A stretch of 13,901 bases of DNA from JBFFXF01 sp041569895 (GCA_041569895.1 JBFFXF010000197.1:1-13901), one strand, 5' to 3'. Shown: positions 1 to 6,981, numbered from the stretch's first letter. Notes: a model not told the origin generated them from the sequence alone. A program made the numbers and translations.

Positions 1-19
1 TCTGACGCCAGATGAGGGC

Positions 20-358
20 AAGGAAGGCAGGAAATGCAGGAAGGCAGGAAAAGACTCCTGCCTCGACGTGTTGGTGGAGGTCGAGAACCGAGCCGAGCGG
101 CGTGGGCCTTCACTTCACTGAACCACAGAGGCGCGGTGCGAGCTGACGCATCGTCGCGTGGGAAAGTCTGCTCTCGACATCGACTCCTCAGACGTCTCTG
201 TGCCTCCGTGTCTCCGTGGGTCCTTGGCGTGACCAACCCGCACTCTCGATTGCAACCTCATACGCGGGAAAACCCCGGTTCCTGCCTTCCTGCTCTTCCT
301 GCTCTTCCTCATGAATCGCCTGCCAGCAAACCTCCGAAGTCACGTCTCCTGCCCGAGC
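20..358. repeat. Composite intergenic repeat, copy A
   Basis: This gene-free stretch is one of two related copies; the other is 2402-2740. Its left end (20-51) matches 2402-2433 at 30 of 32 bases by eye and holds two AGGAAGGCAGGAAA units. Its right end (304-358) matches 2686-2740 at roughly 80 percent, including CCAGCAAACC and CTGCC..GAGC. The right side (about 281-309) carries TTCCTGCCTTCCTGC, the inverted form of the left unit, so the element has outer inverted arms. Inside are GAACCACAGAGG (120-131) and a CTCTGTGCCTCCGTGTCTCC tract (about 194-213). I see no credible gene in 1-365. The repeat ends about 8 bp past the stop of the minus-strand oxidoreductase gene, as copy B does for the flavin oxidoreductase gene. 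Confidence 0.8.
120..164 (+). repeat. Inner hairpin module of repeat copy A
   Basis: GAACCACAGAGG (120-131) is followed by a degenerate hairpin (132-158) that begins and ends with CGCG and has TGCG/CGCA inner arms. TGGGAA comes next. The same order appears on the opposite strand in copy B (2594 down to 2549), where the hairpin is perfect. The copy A version therefore looks like a decayed relative of the copy B hairpin. Confidence 0.65.
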
Positions 359-365
359 TTGGGAC

Positions 366-1415
366 TCAGCCCTCCCGGCCGAGATCGAGCGGCAGTGCCA
401 CCGCGCGTCCCGTGGCCATGCTTCTCGCGACCGCCTCGGTGAGCTCCATGTACTTGACGCCGTCCTCGAAGGTGGTGCGCTCGATCCTCTCCTCGCCGCG
501 GATGGCGCCGATGAACTCGTCCTCGACGCGCCACCGCCCGCGCTCCGACTCCGGGATCTCGATCGGCTCGAGCGCGGTCGCAGCGCGACGCGCGCCGGCG
601 AGCCGGTCGTCGGTGACGCGCAGCACGCCGTCGCTGCCGAAGATCCACGTGCCCTCGCCCTCGACCAGCGCGGTGACCACCGACTGCTGCATATGGAGCT
701 GGGCGCCGCATTCCATGTCGGCGATGACGTCGACGTGCTCCGGCACGCGCACCGACCGCAGCACGCCGTCCGCGTCGCGTCTCGCCCGGACGAACGTCTT
801 GCCGCGCGCCATCACTGACGTCGCGTGTCCGACCCAGCACATGATCGCCTCGTAGTCGATGCCGAGGAGCAGCACGTTGAAGCCGCTCAGGTCGGCGTCC
901 TGCCGCCAGTGGAGCGGCGCGTCGCGGTCGAGAAAGCCGCCGCGCCGGCGGTGATCGATCGCCAGCACCTCGCCGACGAATCCCTCGGCGATGAGCCGCG
1001 TCACCGTGCGATCGACGGCCAGCGTCATCGGCGCGGGAACGATCTGCGCGACGAGCTCCGGACGCGCGCGGGCGGCATCGAGCATGCGGTGCGCCTCGCG
1101 CGCGTCCATCGCCATGCGCGCCTCGGTCAGCACGTGCTTGCCGGCCTCGAGCGCCGCGATCGAGGCGGGCGCGTGCAGGTAGGGCCAGGTGCCGATCACC
1201 ACGGCGTCGACGTCGGGATCGGCGATGACGTCGGTCCAGCGCTCGTGAACACGACCGATCCCGAACTCGCTCGCGACGCGCCGGGATGACTCGACACTGC
1301 GATTGCAGACACAGACGAGCTCGACACCGTCAACGGCGCGCAGGCCGGGGATGTGACGACTCCGGGTATTGGCGCCGGCGCCGATGAGACCGATGCGGAT
1401 GGGCGTCTTCGACAC
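366..1415 (-). CDS. Gfo/Idh/MocA-family NAD(P)-dependent oxidoreductase, atypical active site
   Basis: A 349-residue protein, normal length for the family, which oxidises or reduces sugars, inositols and related polyols in the cytoplasm. The Rossmann domain starts at once with IGLIGAGANTRSRHIPGL (residues 8-25), followed by a strand ending CNRS (37-40) and the typical AGKHVLTEA (91-99). The C-terminal alpha/beta domain spans roughly 125-345. Two key places differ from the family: the usual EKP carrying the catalytic lysine reads EAR (98-100), and the usual G-x-H-x-x-D helix reads GIDYEAI (185-191). The cofactor fold looks intact, but the chemistry may be changed or lost. The start is GTG, with no clear Shine-Dalgarno; it places the GxGxxx loop at the expected distance. 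It lies 93 bp after the aldo/keto reductase gene on the same strand, so the two are probably co-transcribed. The substrate is unknown. Confidence 0.9.
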   Translation of the reverse strand: MSKTPIRIGLIGAGANTRSRHIPGLRAVDGVELVCVCNRSVESSRRVASEFGIGRVHERWTDVIADPDVDAVVIGTWPYLHAPASIAALEAGKHVLTEARMAMDAREAHRMLDAARARPELVAQIVPAPMTLAVDRTVTRLIAEGFVGEVLAIDHRRRGGFLDRDAPLHWRQDADLSGFNVLLLGIDYEAIMCWVGHATSVMARGKTFVRARRDADGVLRSVRVPEHVDVIADMECGAQLHMQQSVVTALVEGEGTWIFGSDGVLRVTDDRLAGARRAATALEPIEIPESERGRWRVEDEFIGAIRGEERIERTTFEDGVKYMELTEAVARSMATGRAVALPLDLGREG

Positions 1416-1508
1416 GATCAGACGGTGCTCTCAGTCGGACCTGTCTTCGGTTGAATGGTTGCGCTCATGCTGTTCGAGGCGAGATCGGGTCCGGGACCGG
1501 GGACGGAG

Positions 1509-2354
1509 TCACGGAAACCTTCCCGCATGCTTTCTCACCCGGTCGCCGTGGTCGCACAGGGAGCGGTACTCCTCATCCGTGAAGGCCCGGTCGTTGTCGA
1601 GGAGCGCGAGGTCCTCGTCGAGCTCCTCGCGGCCGTCCGGGGCCATGATACCGACCGTGACCGCCGGGTGACAGAGGACGAAGCGATACCACGCCGGCGC
1701 GCGCGGCGGCTCGAAGCCCGGTGGGTCGTCGGGGGTCGGGCGCAGGAGCGCGCCCCAGCGGAGGCCGGTGTAGGTCACCACGGGCAGGCCGAGCGGCGCG
1801 GTCACCGGGAAGACGTCCTGCTCGGCGCCGCGGTGCGCCGCGTTGTAGCGGATCATCAGCATGTCGATGCGCCGGTCGTCGCGCGCCGTCGAGGCGATCC
1901 TCGCGGCGAGATCGCGCTGGTGAGTGGTGACGCCGATCGAGCGCACGACGCCCTCCGCCCGCGCGCGCTCGATCGCCTCGGCGGCGCCGCCCTTGGCGTG
2001 GATCTCCCGCCACTCCTCGTCGGCCTCGACATAGTAATACGTCACGACGTCGATGAACGGCGTGCCGAGCTCCCCGAGGTGCGCATCGAGCTCGCGCCGC
2101 GCCGCCCGTGCAGTCCGGGCGGAGAGCTGCACGGCGACACGGACATCCCGACGACGATCACCGAGCCGCCGCACGGCCGCGCTGAGACCGTCGGGGTGAC
2201 CACACCAGTTGAGGTAGTCGACGCCGCGAGCGATGGCGGCTAACACATCGTCGGGCTCGAGCCGCGTATTCCCGCGCGTCGACAGACCGAGCCGACAGAC
2301 GGTTCCAAGACCGCCAAACTCGGCTTGCAGAGACGGATTGAGCGTTAATGTCAT
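1509..2354 (-). CDS. Divergent aldo/keto reductase-like protein lacking the canonical tetrad
   Basis: A 281-residue TIM-barrel protein, slightly shorter than usual for aldo/keto reductases. Family features include GLGTVCRLGLSTRG (15-28), ARGVDYLNWCG (42-52), LGELGTPFIDVV (93-104), ARAEGVVRSIGVTTH (131-145) and the late RFVLCHPAVTVGIMAP segment (224-239). By alignment from memory, the Asp-Tyr-Lys-His tetrad appears replaced: Asp to N49, Tyr to H53, Lys to Q76 and His to Y107. It may be a pseudoenzyme, a binding protein, or a subfamily with different chemistry. The ATG at 2354 has no Shine-Dalgarno but has a weak -10-like TAGCCT 6 bp upstream. It leads a probable two-gene unit with the Gfo/Idh/MocA gene, and both are bracketed by the two composite repeats. 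Confidence 0.82.
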   Translation of the reverse strand: MTLTLNPSLQAEFGGLGTVCRLGLSTRGNTRLEPDDVLAAIARGVDYLNWCGHPDGLSAAVRRLGDRRRDVRVAVQLSARTARAARRELDAHLGELGTPFIDVVTYYYVEADEEWREIHAKGGAAEAIERARAEGVVRSIGVTTHQRDLAARIASTARDDRRIDMLMIRYNAAHRGAEQDVFPVTAPLGLPVVTYTGLRWGALLRPTPDDPPGFEPPRAPAWYRFVLCHPAVTVGIMAPDGREELDEDLALLDNDRAFTDEEYRSLCDHGDRVRKHAGRFP

Positions 2355-2360
2355 ACCGAA

Positions 2361-2366
2361 AGGCTA
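2361..2366 (-). promoter_or_regulatory. Weak -10-like box before the aldo/keto reductase gene
   Basis: On the minus strand TAGCCT lies 6 bp before the ATG at 2354. It keeps only the T1, A2 and T6 positions of TATAAT, and I see no -35 match. It is listed because its spacing resembles the stronger boxes before the YheT and ScpA genes. Confidence 0.25.
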
Positions 2367-2401
2367 CTCGACTTCGCTGGCGAGATTCTGCACGGATCTA
2401 T

Positions 2402-2740
2402 AAGGAAGGCAGGAAACTCAGGAAGGCAGGAAACGGAAGAATTAATGGGGTTGGGCTTCGTGAGCCTCGCTCACTCCTTGAACGGAGCCGAGAGGTCATG
2501 CCTTCGTTCATTTGGCAAGAGAAAGAAACCCTCTGTGCGTCCTCTGTGCTCTCACGCGACGCTGCGCTGGCGCAGCGTCGCGCCTCTGTGGTTCAAAGGT
2601 GACCAACTCTCGCTTCTCGGCGGCGTCTTAAAGATCGACAGAGCTCGCAAGGCACACCCGTTTCCTGCTTTCCTCTTCTTCCTGCCTTCCTTATAAATCG
2701 TCTTCCAGCAAACCCCCAAAGTCGACCTCCCCTGCCGAGC
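2402..2740. repeat. Composite intergenic repeat, copy B
   Basis: This second copy fills the 393-bp gene-free gap between the flavin oxidoreductase stop and the aldo/keto reductase start. The left arm (2402-2433) carries two AGGAAGGCAGGAAA units. The right arm (about 2661-2692) carries their inverted form, including TTCCTGCCTTCCTT. The right end (2686-2740) aligns with 304-358. GTGACCAAC (2599-2607) recurs at 229-237. The middle holds CCTCTGTGCGTCCTCTGTGC (about 2530-2549), a perfect 13-bp hairpin, and CCTCTGTGGTTC. End-to-end length, using the alignment boundaries, equals that of copy A. Nothing here resembles a transposase or a structured non-coding RNA I recognise. Confidence 0.8.
2549..2594 (-). 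repeat. Inner hairpin module of repeat copy B (inverted relative to copy A)
   Basis: A perfect stem-loop occupies 2555-2582: 13-bp arms (2555-2567 and 2570-2582) with only TG between them, effectively a CTGG tetraloop. CCTCTGTGGTTC (2583-2594) abuts it. Read on the minus strand this gives GAACCACAGAGG plus hairpin plus TGAGA, the order seen on the plus strand at 120-164. There is no T-run on either side, so it is not a classical intrinsic terminator. It could still stop or stabilise the 3' end of the operon transcript that ends at 2748. Confidence 0.75.
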
Positions 2741-2747
2741 CTCCCGG

Positions 2748-4220
2748 TCACTTCTTCACCCGTTTCAACTCCCCCGCCTCCGGCAAACCCGCGTAGTACG
2801 CATCGAGCGGAAAACACCCGCTCACCATGCCGTTTCGCGGCGCCGTGGTGCAGTCGCTGAACGTGCGGCAGAAGCGCTTCTTCTCCAGCGGGCGGCCGTC
2901 GAGGCAGTCGCCGGGGAGGTCCCAGTAGGCGAGCACCATGCGGCCGAGGCCGACGATGTCCATCCAGCCGTCGCGCACCACCGCCTGCGCGACGTGCGGC
3001 AGGTACTCCTGCAGGTAACTGAACGCCGAGCCGAGGAGCACGAGGTCGGGGAAGCGGCGCTTGAGGTCGCGCACCGTGCGCAGCTGGCGGAAGACGCCGA
3101 CGAGCGGGTCCTCGGGCGGCTGGTATCCATCCGATGGCGGATAGAGCGCCGGGCGTTGCACGTGCGGGTTGTAGTACGGGCTGCCGCACGACACGTTGAC
3201 CATGCCGACGCCGAGCGAGCGCAGCAGCTCGAGGAAGCGAACACCGTCGTCGAGGTCGAAGCGCGTCGGGTCGTCCTCGTCGACGCCGAAGCCGAAGCGG
3301 TACGGCAGCGCGCCGGTGAGGTCCTCGGGGATGCCGCTGCCGAGCACACGCCCTCGTGTGCCCGCCGGATCGGGGCAATACGGCACGGTGTCGCAGATGC
3401 TGACGCGCACGCCGATGGCGAGCTCGGGCGCGTCGCGTCGCACGCCGGCGACGATCTCGCGCAGGATGCGCGTGCGGTTCTCGAACGAGCCGCCATACGG
3501 TCCGGCCCGCATCCGCGCGCCGAGGAACTCGTGCAGCAGGTAGCCGTGGCAGTGCTTGATGTCGACGAAGTCGAAGCCGCCGTCGCGCGCGCGCACGGCG
3601 GCGGCGACGAAGTCCGCGATGATCGACTCGACCTCGGCGTCGGTGAGCACCATGGCGTCGTCGGTGACGCCGAAGCGTCGGTCGAGGATCGGATGGCGAT
3701 AGGCGACGCGCGGCTCGGCGCGGTCCTTGCGGTTCGGACGGCAGAAGCGGCCCGAGTGCGTCAGCTGCAGCCCGATGACCAGCCCGTCGACGCCGCCCCA
3801 GCGCTCGGCGTGCGCATCGACGAGCGCCGTTCGCAGCCGCTCGATCCCCTCGCGCGTGCTGTCATCGCTGACCAGCTGGTTCGGGTTGGCGCGACCCGAG
3901 TGGCGCACCGCCACCGCCTCGCCGCCCCAGATCAGCTTCGCTCCGGAGCGACCGAAGTGTCTCCACCGGCGCAGCGTGTGCTCGCCGGGATTGCCGTCCG
4001 CGGTCCCATCCCATCCCTCCATCGGATGGATCGCCCAGCGGTTGCCGATGTCGAGCCGTCGCGACGGGTCCGAGACCACGATGCGCTCCGCGAGCGGCGA
4101 CGCGTCACCGGCGATCACCTCATCGTCGACCGGCGCGCCCCCGACCACCTCGTCGAGGAGCGCGCGGAACGCCTCGACGCTCCGCACGGTGGCGATCTTC
4201 GGATAGCCGCTCCTGCTCAC
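2748..4220 (-). CDS. Old Yellow Enzyme-type NADH:flavin oxidoreductase
   Basis: A 490-residue protein with one FMN-binding TIM barrel of the OYE/2,4-dienoyl-CoA reductase type. Family members reduce activated C=C bonds using FMN. Visible landmarks are NRWAIHPMEGWDG (60-72), LIWGGEAVAVRHSGRANP (96-113), LQLTHSGR (151-158), FDFVDIKHCHGYLLHEFL (216-233), GPYGGSFENRTR (240-251) and GLGRMVL (424-430). The usual H-G-A-H active-site segment reads K222-H-C-H225, so the first histidine is lysine. C451, C457 and C469 form C-x5-C-x11-C, resembling the Fe-S cysteine pattern of dienoyl-CoA reductases minus one Cys. The C-terminal FAD/NAD domain of those enzymes is absent. The GTG start overlaps the preceding stop as GTGA, so translation is probably coupled. 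This is the last gene of the YheT/HyuB operon; the substrate is unknown. Confidence 0.88.
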   Translation of the reverse strand: MSRSGYPKIATVRSVEAFRALLDEVVGGAPVDDEVIAGDASPLAERIVVSDPSRRLDIGNRWAIHPMEGWDGTADGNPGEHTLRRWRHFGRSGAKLIWGGEAVAVRHSGRANPNQLVSDDSTREGIERLRTALVDAHAERWGGVDGLVIGLQLTHSGRFCRPNRKDRAEPRVAYRHPILDRRFGVTDDAMVLTDAEVESIIADFVAAAVRARDGGFDFVDIKHCHGYLLHEFLGARMRAGPYGGSFENRTRILREIVAGVRRDAPELAIGVRVSICDTVPYCPDPAGTRGRVLGSGIPEDLTGALPYRFGFGVDEDDPTRFDLDDGVRFLELLRSLGVGMVNVSCGSPYYNPHVQRPALYPPSDGYQPPEDPLVGVFRQLRTVRDLKRRFPDLVLLGSAFSYLQEYLPHVAQAVVRDGWMDIVGLGRMVLAYWDLPGDCLDGRPLEKKRFCRTFSDCTTAPRNGMVSGCFPLDAYYAGLPEAGELKRVKK

Positions 4221-5872
4221 GGCGCGTTTCCTCCGATGGTGGAGCCGCGGTCCGCGGCGCCGTGCCCACCGCCGCCGGGCGTCTCGATGCGGATGCGCGC
4301 TCCCGCGGGCAGGCGCACGTGGAACTTCCCGGCGAGCCGCGTCTCCCTGTCGCCCTCGATGAGCCACGCACGACCGGGCTTGCCGCTCTCGCCGCCGTCC
4401 GCGCCGCGTGGGCCCTCGACCTGGCGCTCGCCGATGAACGCGACCTCCGCGGGCGCGAGCAGCTCGATCTCGCGCACGAGGCCGTCGCCGCCGCGATGCC
4501 TTCCGTCGCCGCCGCTGCGGGAGCGGATCGAGTACTCGACGACGCGCAGCGGATAGGCGCTCTCGAGCGCCTCGACCGGCGTGTTGCGCGTGTTCGTCAT
4601 GTGACTGTGAATGGCGGAAGCGCCGTCGCTCTGAGCGGTGGCGCCCGACCCGCCGCCGAGCGTCTCGTAGTAGGTGAACGGCCTGCCGGTGCGCGGGTCG
4701 ACGCCCGCGATCGTCAGGTTGTTCATCGTGCCCTGGCTGGCCGCCGGAAGGCGATCGGCGGGAAGCGCGCGAGCGAGCGCGCCGAGGAGGACGTCGACGA
4801 CGCGCTGCGAGGTCTCGACGTTGCCCGCCGCGACCGCCGCCGGCGGGCCGGGATCGAGCAGCGATCCGGGCGGGATGCGCACGTCGAGCGGGCGCATGCA
4901 GCCCGCGTTCGACGGCATCGACTCGCCGCCGAGGCATCTGAAGACGTAGAACACCGCCGAGAGCGTCACCGCCGGGGTGGTGTTCAGGTTGCCGGGGACG
5001 CGCTCGTCGGTGCCGTCGAAGTCGACGACGGCTTTCGAGCCGCGCACGCGCAGCGCGACGCGGATGCGCGGTCGCGCCCTGTCGCGATCCGATCGATCGC
5101 GGCGCGTGTCTCCGGGCGCCCCCTCGCCCGCGAGGCCGACGTCGTCGAGCGCGTCCTCGAAGCGGTGGCTGCCATCGGGGATCGCGGCGATCGCCGCGCG
5201 CATCAGACGTTCGGCGTAGTCCTGGAGGTGCTTCGCGAACGCCACCACCTCGGCGTGGCCGTTGCGCTCGACGAGCTCGGCGAGGCGCCTCTCGCCGACG
5301 CGGAGCGCCGCGAGCTGCGCGGCGAGATCGCCCTCGCGCTCGCGCGGGTTGCGCATGTTGGCGAGCAGCAACGCGTGGACGCCGGCGTCGCGCTTGCCGC
5401 GGCGCACGTAGCGGAGCGGCGGGATGCGCAGCCCCTCGTGGTAGATCTCGCGCGACGACGCCATCGAGCCACCGCTCGCCCCGCCGACGTCGGCGTGGTG
5501 CGCGCGGTTGGCGACGAAGAACGACGGCGAGCGCTTGCGCTTCAGGAAGACCGGCGCCACCGCGGTGATGTCGGGGAGGTGCGTGCCGCCGGCGAAGGGA
5601 TCGTTGATCAGCGCCACGTCGCCCGGGGCGAGATCGAGCCGCTCGAGCGCGCTCGCCACCGAGAGCGGCATCGAGCCGAGGTGCACCGGGATGTGCGCCG
5701 CCTGCGCGACCATCGCGCCCTTCGCGTCGAAGAGCGCGGTCGAGTAGTCGCGTCGCTCGGTGATATTCGGCGAGAAGCCGAGACGGCCGAGCGCGGCGCC
5801 CATCTCCTCGGCGACCGCGGAGAAGAGGTTGTCGTAGATGCGGAGCCGGACCGGATCGGTGGCGCCCTTCAT
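4217..5872 (-). CDS. Hydantoinase B/oxoprolinase-family protein (HyuB-like)
   Basis: A 551-residue protein of normal HyuB length. Family members act in ATP-dependent opening of cyclic amides such as hydantoins, 5-oxoproline or N-methylhydantoin, or as acetone-carboxylase-like subunits. Diagnostic segments are LRIYDNLFSAVAEEMGAAL (10-28), ITERRDYSTALFD (37-49), INDPFAGGTHLPDITAV (89-105) with likely metal-binding D and H, NRAHHADVGG (122-131), QGTMNNLTIAG (380-390), YYETLGGGSGA (401-411), HSHMTNTRNTPVE (422-434) and a Gly-rich TPGGGGHG near the end (531-538). The ATG overlaps the YheT-like stop as ATGA, and its own stop overlaps the next start as GTGA. The usual ATP-binding HyuA partner is not encoded here. 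It may be elsewhere in the genome, or this protein may work with the flavin oxidoreductase instead; that last point is inference. Confidence 0.92.
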   Translation of the reverse strand: MKGATDPVRLRIYDNLFSAVAEEMGAALGRLGFSPNITERRDYSTALFDAKGAMVAQAAHIPVHLGSMPLSVASALERLDLAPGDVALINDPFAGGTHLPDITAVAPVFLKRKRSPSFFVANRAHHADVGGASGGSMASSREIYHEGLRIPPLRYVRRGKRDAGVHALLLANMRNPREREGDLAAQLAALRVGERRLAELVERNGHAEVVAFAKHLQDYAERLMRAAIAAIPDGSHRFEDALDDVGLAGEGAPGDTRRDRSDRDRARPRIRVALRVRGSKAVVDFDGTDERVPGNLNTTPAVTLSAVFYVFRCLGGESMPSNAGCMRPLDVRIPPGSLLDPGPPAAVAAGNVETSQRVVDVLLGALARALPADRLPAASQGTMNNLTIAGVDPRTGRPFTYYETLGGGSGATAQSDGASAIHSHMTNTRNTPVEALESAYPLRVVEYSIRSRSGGDGRHRGGDGLVREIELLAPAEVAFIGERQVEGPRGADGGESGKPGRAWLIEGDRETRLAGKFHVRLPAGARIRIETPGGGGHGAADRGSTIGGNAP

Positions 5873-6840
5873 GTGCCGAGCCACTCCAGCAGCCGTGCGT
5901 CCATCCACCGGCACCCGCCGGGGCTTCCGGGCCATCCGAGAAAACCCATGTGACCGCCACGCGGCACGCGCACGACGTCCACGTTGTCCGGAAGCGGCAG
6001 CCCGTCGAGCGCCCGGGCGTCGATGAAGGGATCGTCGTCCGCGAAGAGCACCGTGCACTCGACCGCGATGCGCGGCGCGAGCGGCGCGGAGCTCGAGCGC
6101 AGGTAGTAGTCGTCGGCGTCGCGGAAGCCCGATCGCGGCGCGGTGTAGACGTCGTCGAACCCGTAGAGCGTCAGCCGCGACGGCAGCGACACCGGACCGA
6201 GGTCGGGAAAGACGCGATGGCGAGCGGCGACGTCGGCGCGCAGTTGCGAGACGAACCACCAGTCGTAGAACCGGTTCTGCGGCCGCGACAGCATCCGCGC
6301 GCACGCCGCCAGATCGGCAGGCGGGCAGACGGCGACGATGCGCTCGAGGAGCGGTCGCGCGTCCTCGCCGAGCTCCCCCGCGAGCTTGAGCGCGATGTTG
6401 CCGCCGAGCGAGAAACCCACGAGCGAGATCGGCGACTCCGGCCAGCGCTCCGCCAGGTCGCGCGCCACAGCGAGCGCGTCGTCGCTGCGCCCGCTGTGAT
6501 AGAGGCCGCGAGCGAGCCCGCCGCCCGACCCGCACCCGCGCAGGTTCATGCGCACGGCGCGAATCCCGCGAAGCCACAGCTTGCGCGCCACGCGAGTCAT
6601 GTACGACGAGCGATGGCAACCGCAGAGCCCGTGGATCAGCACCACCGTCGGACGATCGGGCCGCCAGTCGTCCGGCGTCGACACCTCGAGCGCGATGCGA
6701 TCCCCGTCATCGAGATCGACCAGCTCGGTCACCGAGGGCGGCGACCGCGAGACGACACCCGCCGACCCGAGCACCGTCTGCGCGTGCGGCCCCGAGAAGA
6801 GGGGCAGCGGGCGAAAGGGAACCGTGGTCGCTTGCGGCAT
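5869..6840 (-). CDS. YheT-family alpha/beta hydrolase
   Basis: A 323-residue cytoplasmic serine hydrolase of the YheT/ABHD1-3/EMB8 family, probably an esterase or lipase-like acyl hydrolase. It shows the family opening, a conserved GPHAQTV (17-23), the oxyanion region LIHGLCGC (68-75), MNLRGCGSG (98-106), a YHSGRSDDALAVARDLA segment (114-130), the nucleophile elbow GFSLGG (S144), ADDDPF (267-272, likely acid) and GGHMGF (H297). All three catalytic positions are therefore present. The chosen ATG gives a start typical of the family. It lacks a Shine-Dalgarno and lies 10 bp after an extended -10 box. It is the first gene of the operon with the HyuB-like and flavin oxidoreductase genes and overlaps the HyuB-like start by ATGA. 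The true substrate is unknown. Confidence 0.92.
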   Translation of the reverse strand: MPQATTVPFRPLPLFSGPHAQTVLGSAGVVSRSPPSVTELVDLDDGDRIALEVSTPDDWRPDRPTVVLIHGLCGCHRSSYMTRVARKLWLRGIRAVRMNLRGCGSGGGLARGLYHSGRSDDALAVARDLAERWPESPISLVGFSLGGNIALKLAGELGEDARPLLERIVAVCPPADLAACARMLSRPQNRFYDWWFVSQLRADVAARHRVFPDLGPVSLPSRLTLYGFDDVYTAPRSGFRDADDYYLRSSSAPLAPRIAVECTVLFADDDPFIDARALDGLPLPDNVDVVRVPRGGHMGFLGWPGSPGGCRWMDARLLEWLGT

Positions 6841-6850
6841 GGCAGGAAAG

Positions 6851-6859
6851 AGTATACCA
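6851..6859 (-). promoter_or_regulatory. Extended -10 promoter for the YheT/HyuB/OYE operon
   Basis: On the minus strand TGGTATACT fits TGnTATAAT with one mismatch. The hexamer ends 10 bp before the ATG at 6840, so transcription would begin only a few bases before the start codon. I see no convincing -35 hexamer, which an extended -10 can tolerate. The core GTATAC is palindromic, so it could also offer a weaker -10 to the plus strand. Confidence 0.5.
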
Positions 6860-6970
6860 AGGCGATTCGAGTCGTCGGGAGCCGTGGAGCAAGATTCCCG
6901 ATTCCGGTGTGACATCGGCTCCCCGACAACGCCCTTCAGAACAGGACCGATTCTCGAAAAACCAGAACCC

Positions 6971-6974
6971 GGAG
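6971..6974 (+). promoter_or_regulatory. Shine-Dalgarno GGAG before the secreted zincin-like gene
   Basis: GGAG, followed by AG, lies 7 bases before the ATG at 6982, a near-ideal spacing that fixes this start. It contrasts with the minus-strand lead genes, which have no Shine-Dalgarno. The 141-bp gap to the divergent YheT gene must hold this gene's promoter, but I cannot pick a clear one. Confidence 0.65.
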
Positions 6975-6981
6975 AGCCACC

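Noticed and set aside
20..52. Possible CRISPR-like short direct repeats
   Set aside because: Only two units per site, with no regular spacers and no cas genes.
34..855. Plus-strand open frame starting inside the left repeat
   Set aside because: It runs from intergenic repeat into the antisense of the Gfo/Idh/MocA gene, is Ser/Arg-rich, and has no credible start signal.
1488..1498. GGTCC-G-GGACC palindrome just after the aldo/keto reductase stop as a terminator
   Set aside because: The arms are 5 bp with a 1-base centre and no T-run, and the next gene on the same strand follows within 93 bp; likely chance.
4262..5953. Long plus-strand open frame opposite the HyuB-like gene
   Set aside because: Composition is Arg/Ala/Asp-rich with no motifs, and both flanks and gene overlaps support the minus-strand reading; such shadows are expected at this GC content.
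2748..5960. One 1070-codon open frame that looks like a giant fusion protein
   Set aside because: Only the part from the GTG at 4220 resembles a family. Upstream it is Arg/Ala-rich low complexity, out of frame with the clear HyuB-like gene.
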